From Ctenosaura bakeri (taxonomy: Eukaryota; Chordata; Lepidosauria; Squamata; Iguanidae): a stretch of DNA of 64,000 nt. The first letter of the stretch is position 1; each line of letters opens with the position of its first letter. The stretch covers positions 62,001-126,000 of the forward strand of contig CAOLHI010001829.1 of NCBI GenBank assembly GCA_948474755.1. Direction: 5' to 3'. Both the position numbers and the translations under genes were made by a program. Shown one piece after another: positions 13,669 through 22,448 of this stretch. The notes under the pieces were generated by a model. It worked only from the letters and a program-made list of their open reading frames with translations. It was not told the DNA's origin and made no database searches.

Positions 13669-14640
13669 GAGAGCCAGTGTGGTGTAATGATTTGAGTGTT
13701 GAACTAGGAGTTTGGGAGAACTGGGTTTGAATCCTCACTCAGCCATAGAACACCTCTGGATGACCTTGGGCAAGTCACCCTCTCTCAGGCCCTTTTCGCA
13801 CGGGCTTTCCCGGGCGAAATAGCCCCGTGAGCCGTGCGGGAGTGGGAGCGTCGCTCCGCACGACGCACTCCCACTTCCGGCGCTCTCACGGGGCTGCAGC
13901 GGCGCGAGCGCGGAGTTTTTGATTTTCGCTTTCAAGCGAAAATCACCCCGCGCTCGCGCAACGCTCCCGGCGCCCACACGCACTCACCTGTAGTGCGGTG
14001 CGTCGGGGAGGCGGCCGGGTCGCGCCTCCTTCCCTCCGCCTGTGCGGAAGGAAGGGGCGGGGCGGGGAGCTAGCGCGGCGGATGCGAGAGCATCCTGCTT
14101 CGCACGGGCGGGGGGCTGCTCGCGACAGCCTCCTGCTCGCGCGCGCGGGCGCAACTGTCGCTCGCTCCTGGCGCGCGCGGGGGGGCGGGCGCGACTGTCG
14201 CTCGCGCCAGGAGCGAGGGACAGTCGCGCCCGGCCCCCCGTGCGCACGCGCGCGATCGGGAGGCTGTCGCGAGCAGCCCCCCCGCGCGCGCCAGGAGCGA
14301 GCGACAGTCGCGCCCGCCCCCCGCGCGCGCCAGGAGCGACGGGCTCCTTTCTTGCGCGCGCGGGGGGGATGGACTCGCGAGCCGCCGCCGCCTCCGGGAC
14401 GGTGCCGTTTCCCAGCTGGTTCCTTCGGCTGCGGAAGGAACCAGCGGGGAACCGGCAGGCTCCCGAACTAGGCTTTTCCCGCAAGCCGCCCGCCCCCGCT
14501 CGCGCAAAAAGCCTAGCGCGAAAAGGGCCCCAGTTTTCAGAGGAAGGCAATGGCAAGCCCCCTGTGAATAAATTGTGCCAAGAAAATCCCATGATAGGTT
14601 CACCAAAAGTCTGAAACGCCTTGAAAGCACACGGCAGCAA
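13669..14640 (+). mobile_element. tRNA-derived SINE split by a GC-rich hairpin element
   Basis: The head and body are at 13669-13787 (CCAGTGTGGTGTAATGATTT to CAAGTCACCCTCTCTCA). The rest is at 14530-14640 (TCAGAGGAAGGCAATGGCAA to TTGAAAGCACACGGCAGCAA). The 742-bp insert is the element at 13788-14529. Confidence 0.85.
13788..14529. mobile_element. GC-rich hairpin DNA element, 742 bp
   Basis: Inserted in a SINE. Its ends are GGCCCTTTTCGC inverted. The interior is extremely GC-rich, with repeated inverted blocks (for example GCGACTGTCGCTCGC near 14192 and GAGCGAGCGACAGTCGC near 14296) that could fold on themselves. Flanks are TCA on the left and CCA on the right, so the 3-bp duplication is imperfect. 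The long open frames on both strands come from base composition and show no protein family. Confidence 0.8.
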
Positions 14641-15013
14641 GAAAATTTGGGGTACTTTAAAACAGAAATGAGCATTTCAGTAGAGGATATATTCCATTTT
14701 TCCCTTGCAATAATGAAAGATCCATGTACAGAGGATGAGTAAATTATAGAGTGAAGCATGAAAGCAGAAAAGTGGCTTACCACTTCAAAATATAAAGTAC
14801 TAGCATATATACCCAGCATTGCCTGGGATTTTATTTTCTCATAGGTAATACTTGTTAGAAATACCTTAGGAATTACCTTACCTTACCTTAGGAATTAGAT
14901 GTGGTTGAAATACACAGATTTGAAATCCTGTGTCTCTAATTCCCCAAACTGCCTTGTCCAGTGCCTATAGTTTTTCCCCATATTTCCCAATCCAATCTGT
15001 ATCATTACATATA

Positions 15014-15480
15014 GGCCCTTTCTGCATGGGCCTATTAAAACGGTGCAGAGCGAACTCCAACGGAGGTCTTCTGCACCGTGGAGTGGGCTGGGGCAGGCTA
15101 CTTTTTGTAGTTCCACACCTCAGTCCTCTCCGGAGCGACCGGAACTGGTCATGCAGCGTGTTTTTTAAAAATCTCTTTTAAGAGGTTTTTAAAAAGTACG
15201 GAGCGCGCAACCCCGTGTCGCTCCATCCCTGCACTCTGGTGCAGATTTGCAGGCATGTACTAGTGCACACCTGCAGATCTGCCAGGGGCGGGGTTTCGGC
15301 TGGCGAGCTTCTCCAGTTGGTGGAGAGCCTCCCCCAACCGGAAGCCGCCATTTTGGATGCTGGAGCAGTGCGGAGCGACGAGCTCACACTGCTCCTCATC
15401 CTGACAGACTCGCCCGGACCCACCAAAAAGGTGGTGAGTAGCGGCAGGGAGCGTTTCCCTTGCCACGTGCGGAAAGGGCC
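15014..15480. mobile_element. Hairpin DNA element with ATA duplication
   Basis: Ends are GGCCCTTTCTGCA and its inverted match CGTGCGGAAAGGGCC. Flanks are ATA at 15011-15013 and 15481-15483. The interior shares ACGGTGCAGAG and GTAGTTCCA blocks with 39018-39462. No coding capacity. Confidence 0.82.
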
Positions 15481-15760
15481 ATAATTATTAACATGCAGAG
15501 GTTGGGTTCATAAGGGAATATACTGCCCTCCTTCTTCTTGTTGCTAGGCCTTGTCTCCATAGCAACTGGCCAAGCCCAGTCGTTCTCTGGCTAAGAATTC
15601 TAAAGGCCCCTTCCTAAACTGCAAACCCCAGGATTCCATAGAATCTTCTCAGGCAGCCAATCATATGAAGTCTTCTCGCCTGACACAGCCAATCATATGA
15701 GGTCTTCACTTGCCTGACACAGACAAACTTATAAACTTTGACTTTTATATATCAGATGTG

Positions 15761-15763
<3 letters not shown>

Positions 15764-15801
<38 letters not shown>
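15764..15801. repeat. TA microsatellite
   Basis: About 19 uninterrupted TA units. Confidence 0.95.
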
Positions 15802-15803
<2 letters not shown>

Positions 15804-18800
15804 GCATGTAAGAAAGAGATGGAGAGAAAGAGAGTCACCATAGAGTCACACCTAGAGATTCCTTGAGAAAACATTTCTCTAGGCATTGCTAGGACCTCCA
15901 CTGTGACACTATGGCCCACTGCTGCCAGAAGTTGACCATGGAACCATGCTGGAGAACCTAGAGATTCCTAGAAAAGTATTCTCAGATTTTTAAAAAACAG
16001 ATTTTGTGATTTTAATTTTTATTTGTGTTTTTCCCACTTTCACAGAGGACTTGCACCTCAAATCCCCGCAAAAGTGGATGACTCTGTGTAAATTAAAAAA
16101 CAAACAAACCAACTTTCCACCAGTCAGTCCTACACAAGGAAATGTAGCCTATCAGAGAAAACTATCAAGAAGATGTTAGTCCCTATCTGAAAAAAGGATA
16201 TAAAAATATATCTGAAAATGCATTGAGATATACTCTGAGGAAAATAAGAAGTTGTGTGTGCGTTGCTGGGTTAGTCCTGGGAATATTTCAGAAAAATTCT
16301 ACTACAGCAGAAGTTGGAGATGTATGAAGGGGTCCATGGGTTCAAGTTGCCCATCCACAGGGAAAGATCTGCATGCATATGTTATTAGAGTAGGGGCGGG
16401 AATCATATCACTTCCATGATGCTAAGACTGCAGCTGACAGCAGTCTACACAGACATATTATTTAGTACACAGAAAAACTGTTTCCTGTGCAGAAAAAGTT
16501 GTTTCCTTGCACAGAAAATGCTGTACTTATGGACTTATTCCCAATAAACTTCTCACATGGGTGATTTTCATAGAGAACAGCACTTTCTGCACCTAGAATA
16601 GTATTTTGAGAATATTTCAACAAAACAACCACATGCAAATTTTGCACAGAACTAGTCCTGAATTGCGAATATTCTCCAAAGCCTTTGTGGTTTTTGAAGG
16701 CTTTCATGTAGGGGAAGAAAATTGCTAAAATTACTTGCTGTTTAATTTGAGAAGAAACACAGTGAATAATTACATCGTTAGTCTAGCCAGGCTGACCCTG
16801 TACCTTCTCACACCTGCTCTAAGTATATGGAGGGAAGGGTTTCATCAGAACCACTGAAGTCACTATGGCACATAATAACATAGTCAGATGAATGACTTAT
16901 CATATAAACACTATAAGTGAAGGCTCCCTGTAGTGTACTATCATGTTCAAAGAACACATTAGATAGCAGTTATGGTTTGTTTTCCCCCCTGATCCACTGT
17001 AGAATAAGAGGACACAATTCAAACTGGAACCCTCGTGTATACATGCATGGATGCGAGCTGTTAGCCCCCCCCCCGCCGCGATTCAAAATAGTACAAAATA
17101 TTGCAAACATTTTTTGTTTTGATTTTGAGATTACCAAACTATACCAAAGATATCAGTATACGCTATGGCCAAGATCCTGCATTGTCATTATAACTATGAT
17201 GATGGAGTTCAAAGATGGAGCTTGGTAATTGTAGTTCTGACTGATAATATCATCCCTAAAACCTACCATCACCAACAGGCAGAGTTTGACTAAAGCATTC
17301 CTGAGGCACTTGAGATTGGAGCACTATGACATCCATAGCAAGCTTCCAGATAGCTGGACAGACTCCTCAGGGTCCTGCCTCAACTGCTTATCTAAAGGCA
17401 TCCCATGATCTGAGACACTCTGTGACTATCATTTTCTAATACTCCACTGTCCTAGGTCTCCGAAATGTTTCAGACGGTGTGCTGTTCAGCTGTGAAGGTA
17501 GGTTTTTGGAATCATGTTTATAACTAAAAATGTGATTCCCCAGTAGTTAGGATATTGAAAGTCCAGCTTAAGATGCCGTAACTGCTGAACAGGATGCCAA
17601 CCTTTGCTTATCTGCACCATTCAAGTGTCAAAGTCTCCTGATGTTTTGTGAGTCCTGGCTTCTCTCAGATTGCTACCCATGAAACTGCTGTCACACCATG
17701 AGCAAAAGTGCTATATAAACATTTTCCCACTGGTTTTTGACACATAATTATATGAAAATTCTGACTCACACAACTGGAACCACAAAATCGTTGAACAGAA
17801 GAATGGCAGTTTTTCTTTGAAACAGTTTAAAATGAGTAACAACAAAAAGAACATCATGTGAGTGTACAAAAGGGGGACAACTGCTCTCCATTTCCTCTCT
17901 CAGTTTTTCATCCTCTTGATGAAGTACCTGAAACAGTTTGAATCTCCAAAGACATCTACATCACTCTTGTATAATGCTAATCTGCTGCCATTTGGAAAAA
18001 TAAAACTGAGTGAGGAAAATATAGCCCAGGACAGCCATTTGAATCACAGGAAATCCACATGAGATAAATGCAACCGAAGGAGGGTCAAAGGAGGACCTAA
18101 CTTAATAAAGGAATGAAACATGAAATGATTCCACAGCCTTCCATTTCCCACATTAAGTAGGAGCTCCTTCAGCTAGATTGGCTTTTATATCCCCATATCC
18201 CCATATACAATTAATGCATGCATTTAAGTGTTTGATGGTATGCAAATAGCTCTTGTGAATTGCGTGCATGCTTGGACTCATTTTTCATGAACACATTTCC
18301 TGTTGATCTGATGTTTATCTCCTACCTGCTACTATTAATCAAAAGACTCTGACTATGAGCAGCTTTGATGTCCCTACAGTCTTCTGCACTCATTTTTTTT
18401 TTCCTTTTTAGTATCCCCTTTGTAGGTATTTATCTTGTAATGTAAGTCTGTTTATCTTTCCCCAGCTCTCTATACTATTATGCTAAGAACAAAATACATT
18501 TGGGGAAGAAATATAATATTCCATATCATATCCTGACATATACCTACATTCCAGATTCCAGTTGCTTGACTTCTCACATATGAGTAGTATATCAAAAGAC
18601 ATCAGAAAAGAAAACACTGAAGTTTTTTTTTTCCATGCATAAAACCACATGTGTGTAATCTTGCCTGGTACATTCTTTATCATCTTTATTTTACCGAGAC
18701 TCTGCAGATTACTAAATTGCCTTTGGTTAAAATGTAACACAGCACGTATTACTGTCAGGACAAATTGCTATGAAGACTCTTTTTCCAGCCTGCAAACAGA

Positions 18801-19184
18801 AAGATGTTCAGCTAGCTCAGACATAAGGCTAAAAGAAGGGGTGAAGAAAATGCAGCCTCAAAGGCTATATGTGGACCCAACCCCGTTTTTGTACCTCTGA
18901 GCTCACAAGAAAATTGCCAAGCCTCCAGAACCTAATTTTAAAAGAATGGGGGAAATGTCTGCCTCCAGACTGCCTGAAATGGTGTGGGTTTTATTTCTTA
19001 AGCACCCCCTCTCCTCAAAAGAGAGACAAAAGAAGGCCAAACCTAAAATTCAAGGAGACATATAAGTTCTATTCTCTGAAATTAATCAAAACTATGCACT
19101 GCTGTAACTTCAAGAGACAGTTTCTGAACCTGGCTTGTTTCAACTAAGAACAGGTTGCTTACCTGTAACTGTGGTTCTTCGAGT

Positions 19185-19335
19185 GGTCATCTGTGCCATC
19201 ATACACTAGGAGCTTTAGCGCCTGCGCGGTAGCGTTCGGAAACTTCTAGAGCTTGTTCGCTTGGCGGGAACCCCTCCCCCACGCCGGTACTGCGCATGCT
19301 CCTCCCGCCGAGCAACGGTCTCTCCTCAGTTCTGT
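19185..19335. repeat. DIRS inverted terminal repeat, left copy
   Basis: Pairs as an inverted repeat with 25075-25230. Nearly every base matches over roughly 150 bp, through the stretch containing GCGCCTGCGCGGTAGC. Unlike the other copy, it is extended outward by 39 bases to 19146. That extension is matched only by the internal complementary region. Confidence 0.9.
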
Positions 19336-19387
19336 CGTCCGCCGTAGAACCTACAGGGACCTGAGAAAGAGGGGAGGAAGGGCGGGT

Positions 19388-19484
19388 GTGTATGATGGCA
19401 CAGATGACCACTCGAAGAACCACAGTTACAGGTAAGCAACCTGTTCTTCTTCTTCGTGGTCTCTGTGCCTTCATACACTAGGAG
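19388..19484. repeat. DIRS internal complementary region
   Basis: About 97 bases made of two abutted parts. Positions 19388-19448 are the inverted copy of the left outer end (19146-19206). Positions 19449-19484 are the inverted copy of the right outer end (25195-25230). The internal complementary region is thought to template joining of the two termini into a circle during DIRS replication. Seeing both halves in the correct order is the strongest structural proof of a DIRS element. Confidence 0.92.
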
Positions 19485-19520
19485 ACTGTGTAGCTTACCG
19501 GTCGGATGGCGGGTCAGGTC

Positions 19521-20560
19521 CTATAGCACGGAAGCCAGCACCTCACGTCCAAACCGGGCATCTCTGCGCGACCGGCAGTCGAGCCTGTAGTGGCGTACGA
19601 AGGTCGATGGTTGGGACCAGGTCGCCACACGGCAGAGTTCATGCAGGTCAACCCCTCGCAGGAGGGCCGCAGAAGTAGCCACCGCTCTGGTGGAGTGGGC
19701 TCGAAGCAGGACTGGCGGAGGCTTCCTCGCGAGCTCATACGCCAGTTGAATAGTCCCCACCACCCATTTTGAGAAGCGCTGGGTGGACACTTTGAGGCCC
19801 TTCCGACGTCGCCCATAGCAAACGAAGAGATGCGGCGTCTGTCAGAAGGAAGCAGTCCTGTCCTTGTAGAAGGCCAATGCCCGACGCACGTCCAGTGAGT
19901 GGAGGGACCGCTCCAACGGTGTCGTCGGGTTCGGGAAGAAGGCAGGCAGGATGATGTCCTGGTTGAGATGGAAACTGGACACCACCTTAGGCAGGAACGA
20001 GATGTCAGGTCTCAGGACCACCTTGTCCCTGTGGAAGACCGTGAAGGGCTCATCGGATCGAAGAGCTGTGATCTCACCCGCTCGCCTCGCTGAGGTCACC
20101 GCTACCAGGAAGGCAGTTTTCATGGTCAGGAGCCTGTCATCCGAGGTCGCCATCGGCTCGAAGGGCGGCTTTGTCAGCTGCGAGAGCACCAATGAGAGGG
20201 ACCACGGCGGTAGCGGCGGCGATACCGGCGGGTAGAGATGATGAAGTCCTTTCAGGAACCGCTTAACGGTATCGTTCCTGAAGAATGCCGAGGCAGCCGA
20301 CCGTGGCGGTTGGTATGCCACGATCGCGGAGAGATACACCTTCAGGGATGGAAACGCCAGCCCCTGTTGCCGGAGGTGCAGGAGGAAATGCAGGACGGTC
20401 GAGAGCCCCGCGGGCGATACCGGCTCACTCCTCTCGTTAGCGAAGGTCAGGAAGCGTCGCCACTTGTATTGATAGTTGCGACGGGTGGATTCCTTCCTGG
20501 CCGCGACGAGGACGGTACCGAGGACGGGGTCGTCTAGTGCGATATCCTCCAGGCATGGAG
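19521..20560 (-). pseudogene. DIRS tyrosine recombinase, broken by one in-frame TGA
   Basis: The recombinase frame overlaps the end of ORF2 by about 25 bases and runs to a stop at 19521-19523. The domain starts near CLEDIALDDPVLG, with an N-terminal core-binding part (RKESTRRNYQYKWRRF). The catalytic part has the first arginine in TSARRAGEI, the HxxR motif as HSTR (His at 19695-19697, Arg at 19686-19688) and the nucleophile Tyr in VRHYRLD (19587-19589). A TGA at 19842-19844 interrupts the domain between the first arginine and HSTR, and the same frame carries family-like residues on both sides. The change is compatible with CpG decay of an Arg codon. The stop removes two of the catalytic blocks, so this copy is probably defective for integration unless read through. 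The exact start is uncertain. Confidence 0.85.
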
Positions 20561-22447
20561 GGCCAGGCGTGGCAGGTCCGGATGGAGGACTCGGCCGCCG
20601 GAGTGGGAGAGCAGGTCCGGTGTCGGTGGCAACCGGAGCAGGTCGTCCCGTGCGGCTTGTAGCAGGGGTGCGAACCAATGTTGCCTCGGCCAATACGGGG
20701 CTACCAGGATCGCGTCGGCTCGGTCGGCGAGGATCTTCGATATCGTCCGGCCGAGCAGCGGGAACGGCGGGAACGCGTAGAGGAGTTCCCCGGTCCACGG
20801 AAGCTGGAAAGCGTCCCCGATGGAGGCACGATCGTGGCCCGCTCTGGAACAGAATCGGCGACACTTCGCGTTTTCCCTGGTCGCGAAGAGGTCGATCGAT
20901 GGTTCGCCCCAGCGGTCCCGAATCAGTCTGAACGCCTCTCCGGAGAGAGACCATTCGTGATGGGATGAGGTGTCCCTGCTGAGGGCGTCTGCCGTGGTGT
21001 TCTCCTGCCCGGCCAGGTGAACCGCCACGGGATGCGTGTGCAGGCGAATGCACCATTCCCACAGGTCGAGCGCGATGTGGAGCAGGGTCGTGGAATGAGT
21101 CCCACCTTGTCTGTTGATGTAGCAGACGGCGGTGGTGTTGTCCGTCAGAATCAGGACCGTGCGCCCCGCCACGGCGTGGCGGAACGCCCGTAGGGCTTTC
21201 CAGACAGCGAGCAGCTCCAGCGCGTTGATATGGAGAGCGGTCTCGTCGTCGGTCCATCTGTCGCGGACACTGAGATCGCCGCAGTGGGCACCCCATCCAT
21301 ACAGGGAGGCGTCGGTCGTTACCGTCACCTTCGGTGTCGGCTGTTGGAAAGGCATCCCTGACATGAGATTGCATCGCGACTGCCACCATCGGAGGGATGA
21401 GCGGACGTCTCCCGGCAGCTGCAGTCGGAGTGTCTGTTCGTCTCGCAGGGGATCGAATATGCGGACGAACCAGTGTTGAAGAGGTCTTGCTCTCAGCCTG
21501 GCGAGATATGTCACGGCGGTCGTCGCAGCCATGTAGCCCAAGAGCTGCTGGACGCTTCTCGCAGGTAACGTCGGGGCCGTACGAGCGTGAGCGGCGGCCC
21601 GGATCAGGGTTTGGGCTCGAGACTCTGGTAGGTACGCCCTGGCGGAGGTCGAGTCGAGCGTCGCCCCGATGAAGTCCAAGATCCTCGCCGGCTCGAGGTG
21701 GGACTTCTTCGGATTCACTCGTAGACCAAGGCGGGTCAGGAGTGACAACGTCATGTGGACGTCGTGGTAAAGTCTCTGTTTGCAGGACGCCACCAACAGC
21801 CAATCGTCGAGGTAAGGGAAGACAGAAGCGCCCTTCGTCCGCAGGTAGGATACCACCGGGGCCATGCACTTGGTGAAGACCCTTGGGGCAGTCGAGAGTC
21901 CGAACGGCAGCACCTTGTACTGGTAACAGGTGTCGTCGACTGCGAAGCGGAGGTACCGTCTGTGCTGCGGGCGAATGGCGATGTGGAAGTATGCGTCTCG
22001 GAGATCGATGGAGGCGAACCAGTCCCCTCGATGTAGGAAGGGCAGGATCGACGGTATCGTGACCATCTTGAACCTTTTGGGGCGGATGTAGTAGTTCACC
22101 CCTCTGAGGTCTAGGATCGGCCGGAGGGTACCGTCGGCTTTCGGTACCGTGAAGTACCTGGAGAAGAAGCCGGTGGTCTTGGCCTCTTGCGGGAGCTGCT
22201 CGATCGCCCCTTTCTGGAGGAGGGATTGGATCTCTTCCAGGAGGGCCGGACTCGACGGCGTGGAGTAGTAAACGCCGCGAGGAGGAATATCGAGAAACTC
22301 GATGGCGTAGCCAAGACGGACGATGGAAAGCACCCAAGAGTCCGTGGTGACATACTGCCACTCCGCTAGGTGTCGAGCAAGAGTCGGTCGGTCTCCGAGC
22401 GCTGATGGTAGGCTGAAGAGTGGGTATTGGTAGGTCCTGCCAGGCAC
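20534..22447 (-). CDS. DIRS ORF2: reverse transcriptase, RNase H, methyltransferase-like
   Basis: ORF of 637 codons plus stop. It is counted here from a GTG at 22447. No ATG is evident at the 5' end and the frame is open a little further upstream into ORF1, so expression probably relies on frameshift, overlap or splicing. The reverse transcriptase has VPKADGTLRPILDLRGVN (about 101-118), SIDLRDAYFHI with Asp148, LPFGLSTAPRVF (180-191) and the catalytic YLDD at 212-215. RNase H follows with TTDAS (Asp379), Glu411, TDNTTA (Asp436) and ADALSR (Asp487), all four acidic residues present. From about 519 the DLFATRENAK, LLYAFPPFPLL and LVAPYWPRQHWF motifs match the DAM-methyltransferase-like domain of DIRS elements, with FPPF in place of DPPY. 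No disabling change is visible. Confidence 0.9.
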   Translation of the reverse strand: MPGRTYQYPLFSLPSALGDRPTLARHLAEWQYVTTDSWVLSIVRLGYAIEFLDIPPRGVYYSTPSSPALLEEIQSLLQKGAIEQLPQEAKTTGFFSRYFTVPKADGTLRPILDLRGVNYYIRPKRFKMVTIPSILPFLHRGDWFASIDLRDAYFHIAIRPQHRRYLRFAVDDTCYQYKVLPFGLSTAPRVFTKCMAPVVSYLRTKGASVFPYLDDWLLVASCKQRLYHDVHMTLSLLTRLGLRVNPKKSHLEPARILDFIGATLDSTSARAYLPESRAQTLIRAAAHARTAPTLPARSVQQLLGYMAATTAVTYLARLRARPLQHWFVRIFDPLRDEQTLRLQLPGDVRSSLRWWQSRCNLMSGMPFQQPTPKVTVTTDASLYGWGAHCGDLSVRDRWTDDETALHINALELLAVWKALRAFRHAVAGRTVLILTDNTTAVCYINRQGGTHSTTLLHIALDLWEWCIRLHTHPVAVHLAGQENTTADALSRDTSSHHEWSLSGEAFRLIRDRWGEPSIDLFATRENAKCRRFCSRAGHDRASIGDAFQLPWTGELLYAFPPFPLLGRTISKILADRADAILVAPYWPRQHWFAPLLQAARDDLLRLPPTPDLLSHSGGRVLHPDLPRLALHAWRISH

Positions 22448-22448
22448 G

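Noticed and set aside
13834..14819. Several frames of 150-250 codons on both strands
   Set aside because: Low-complexity Arg/Ala/Pro/Gly translations of a GC-rich hairpin element, running across a SINE boundary.
20600..22361. Long frame overlapping the RT ORF and running into the recombinase
   Set aside because: Over this stretch it is an alternate-frame reading of GC-rich RT code without domain similarity. Only the part below about 20560 is recombinase.
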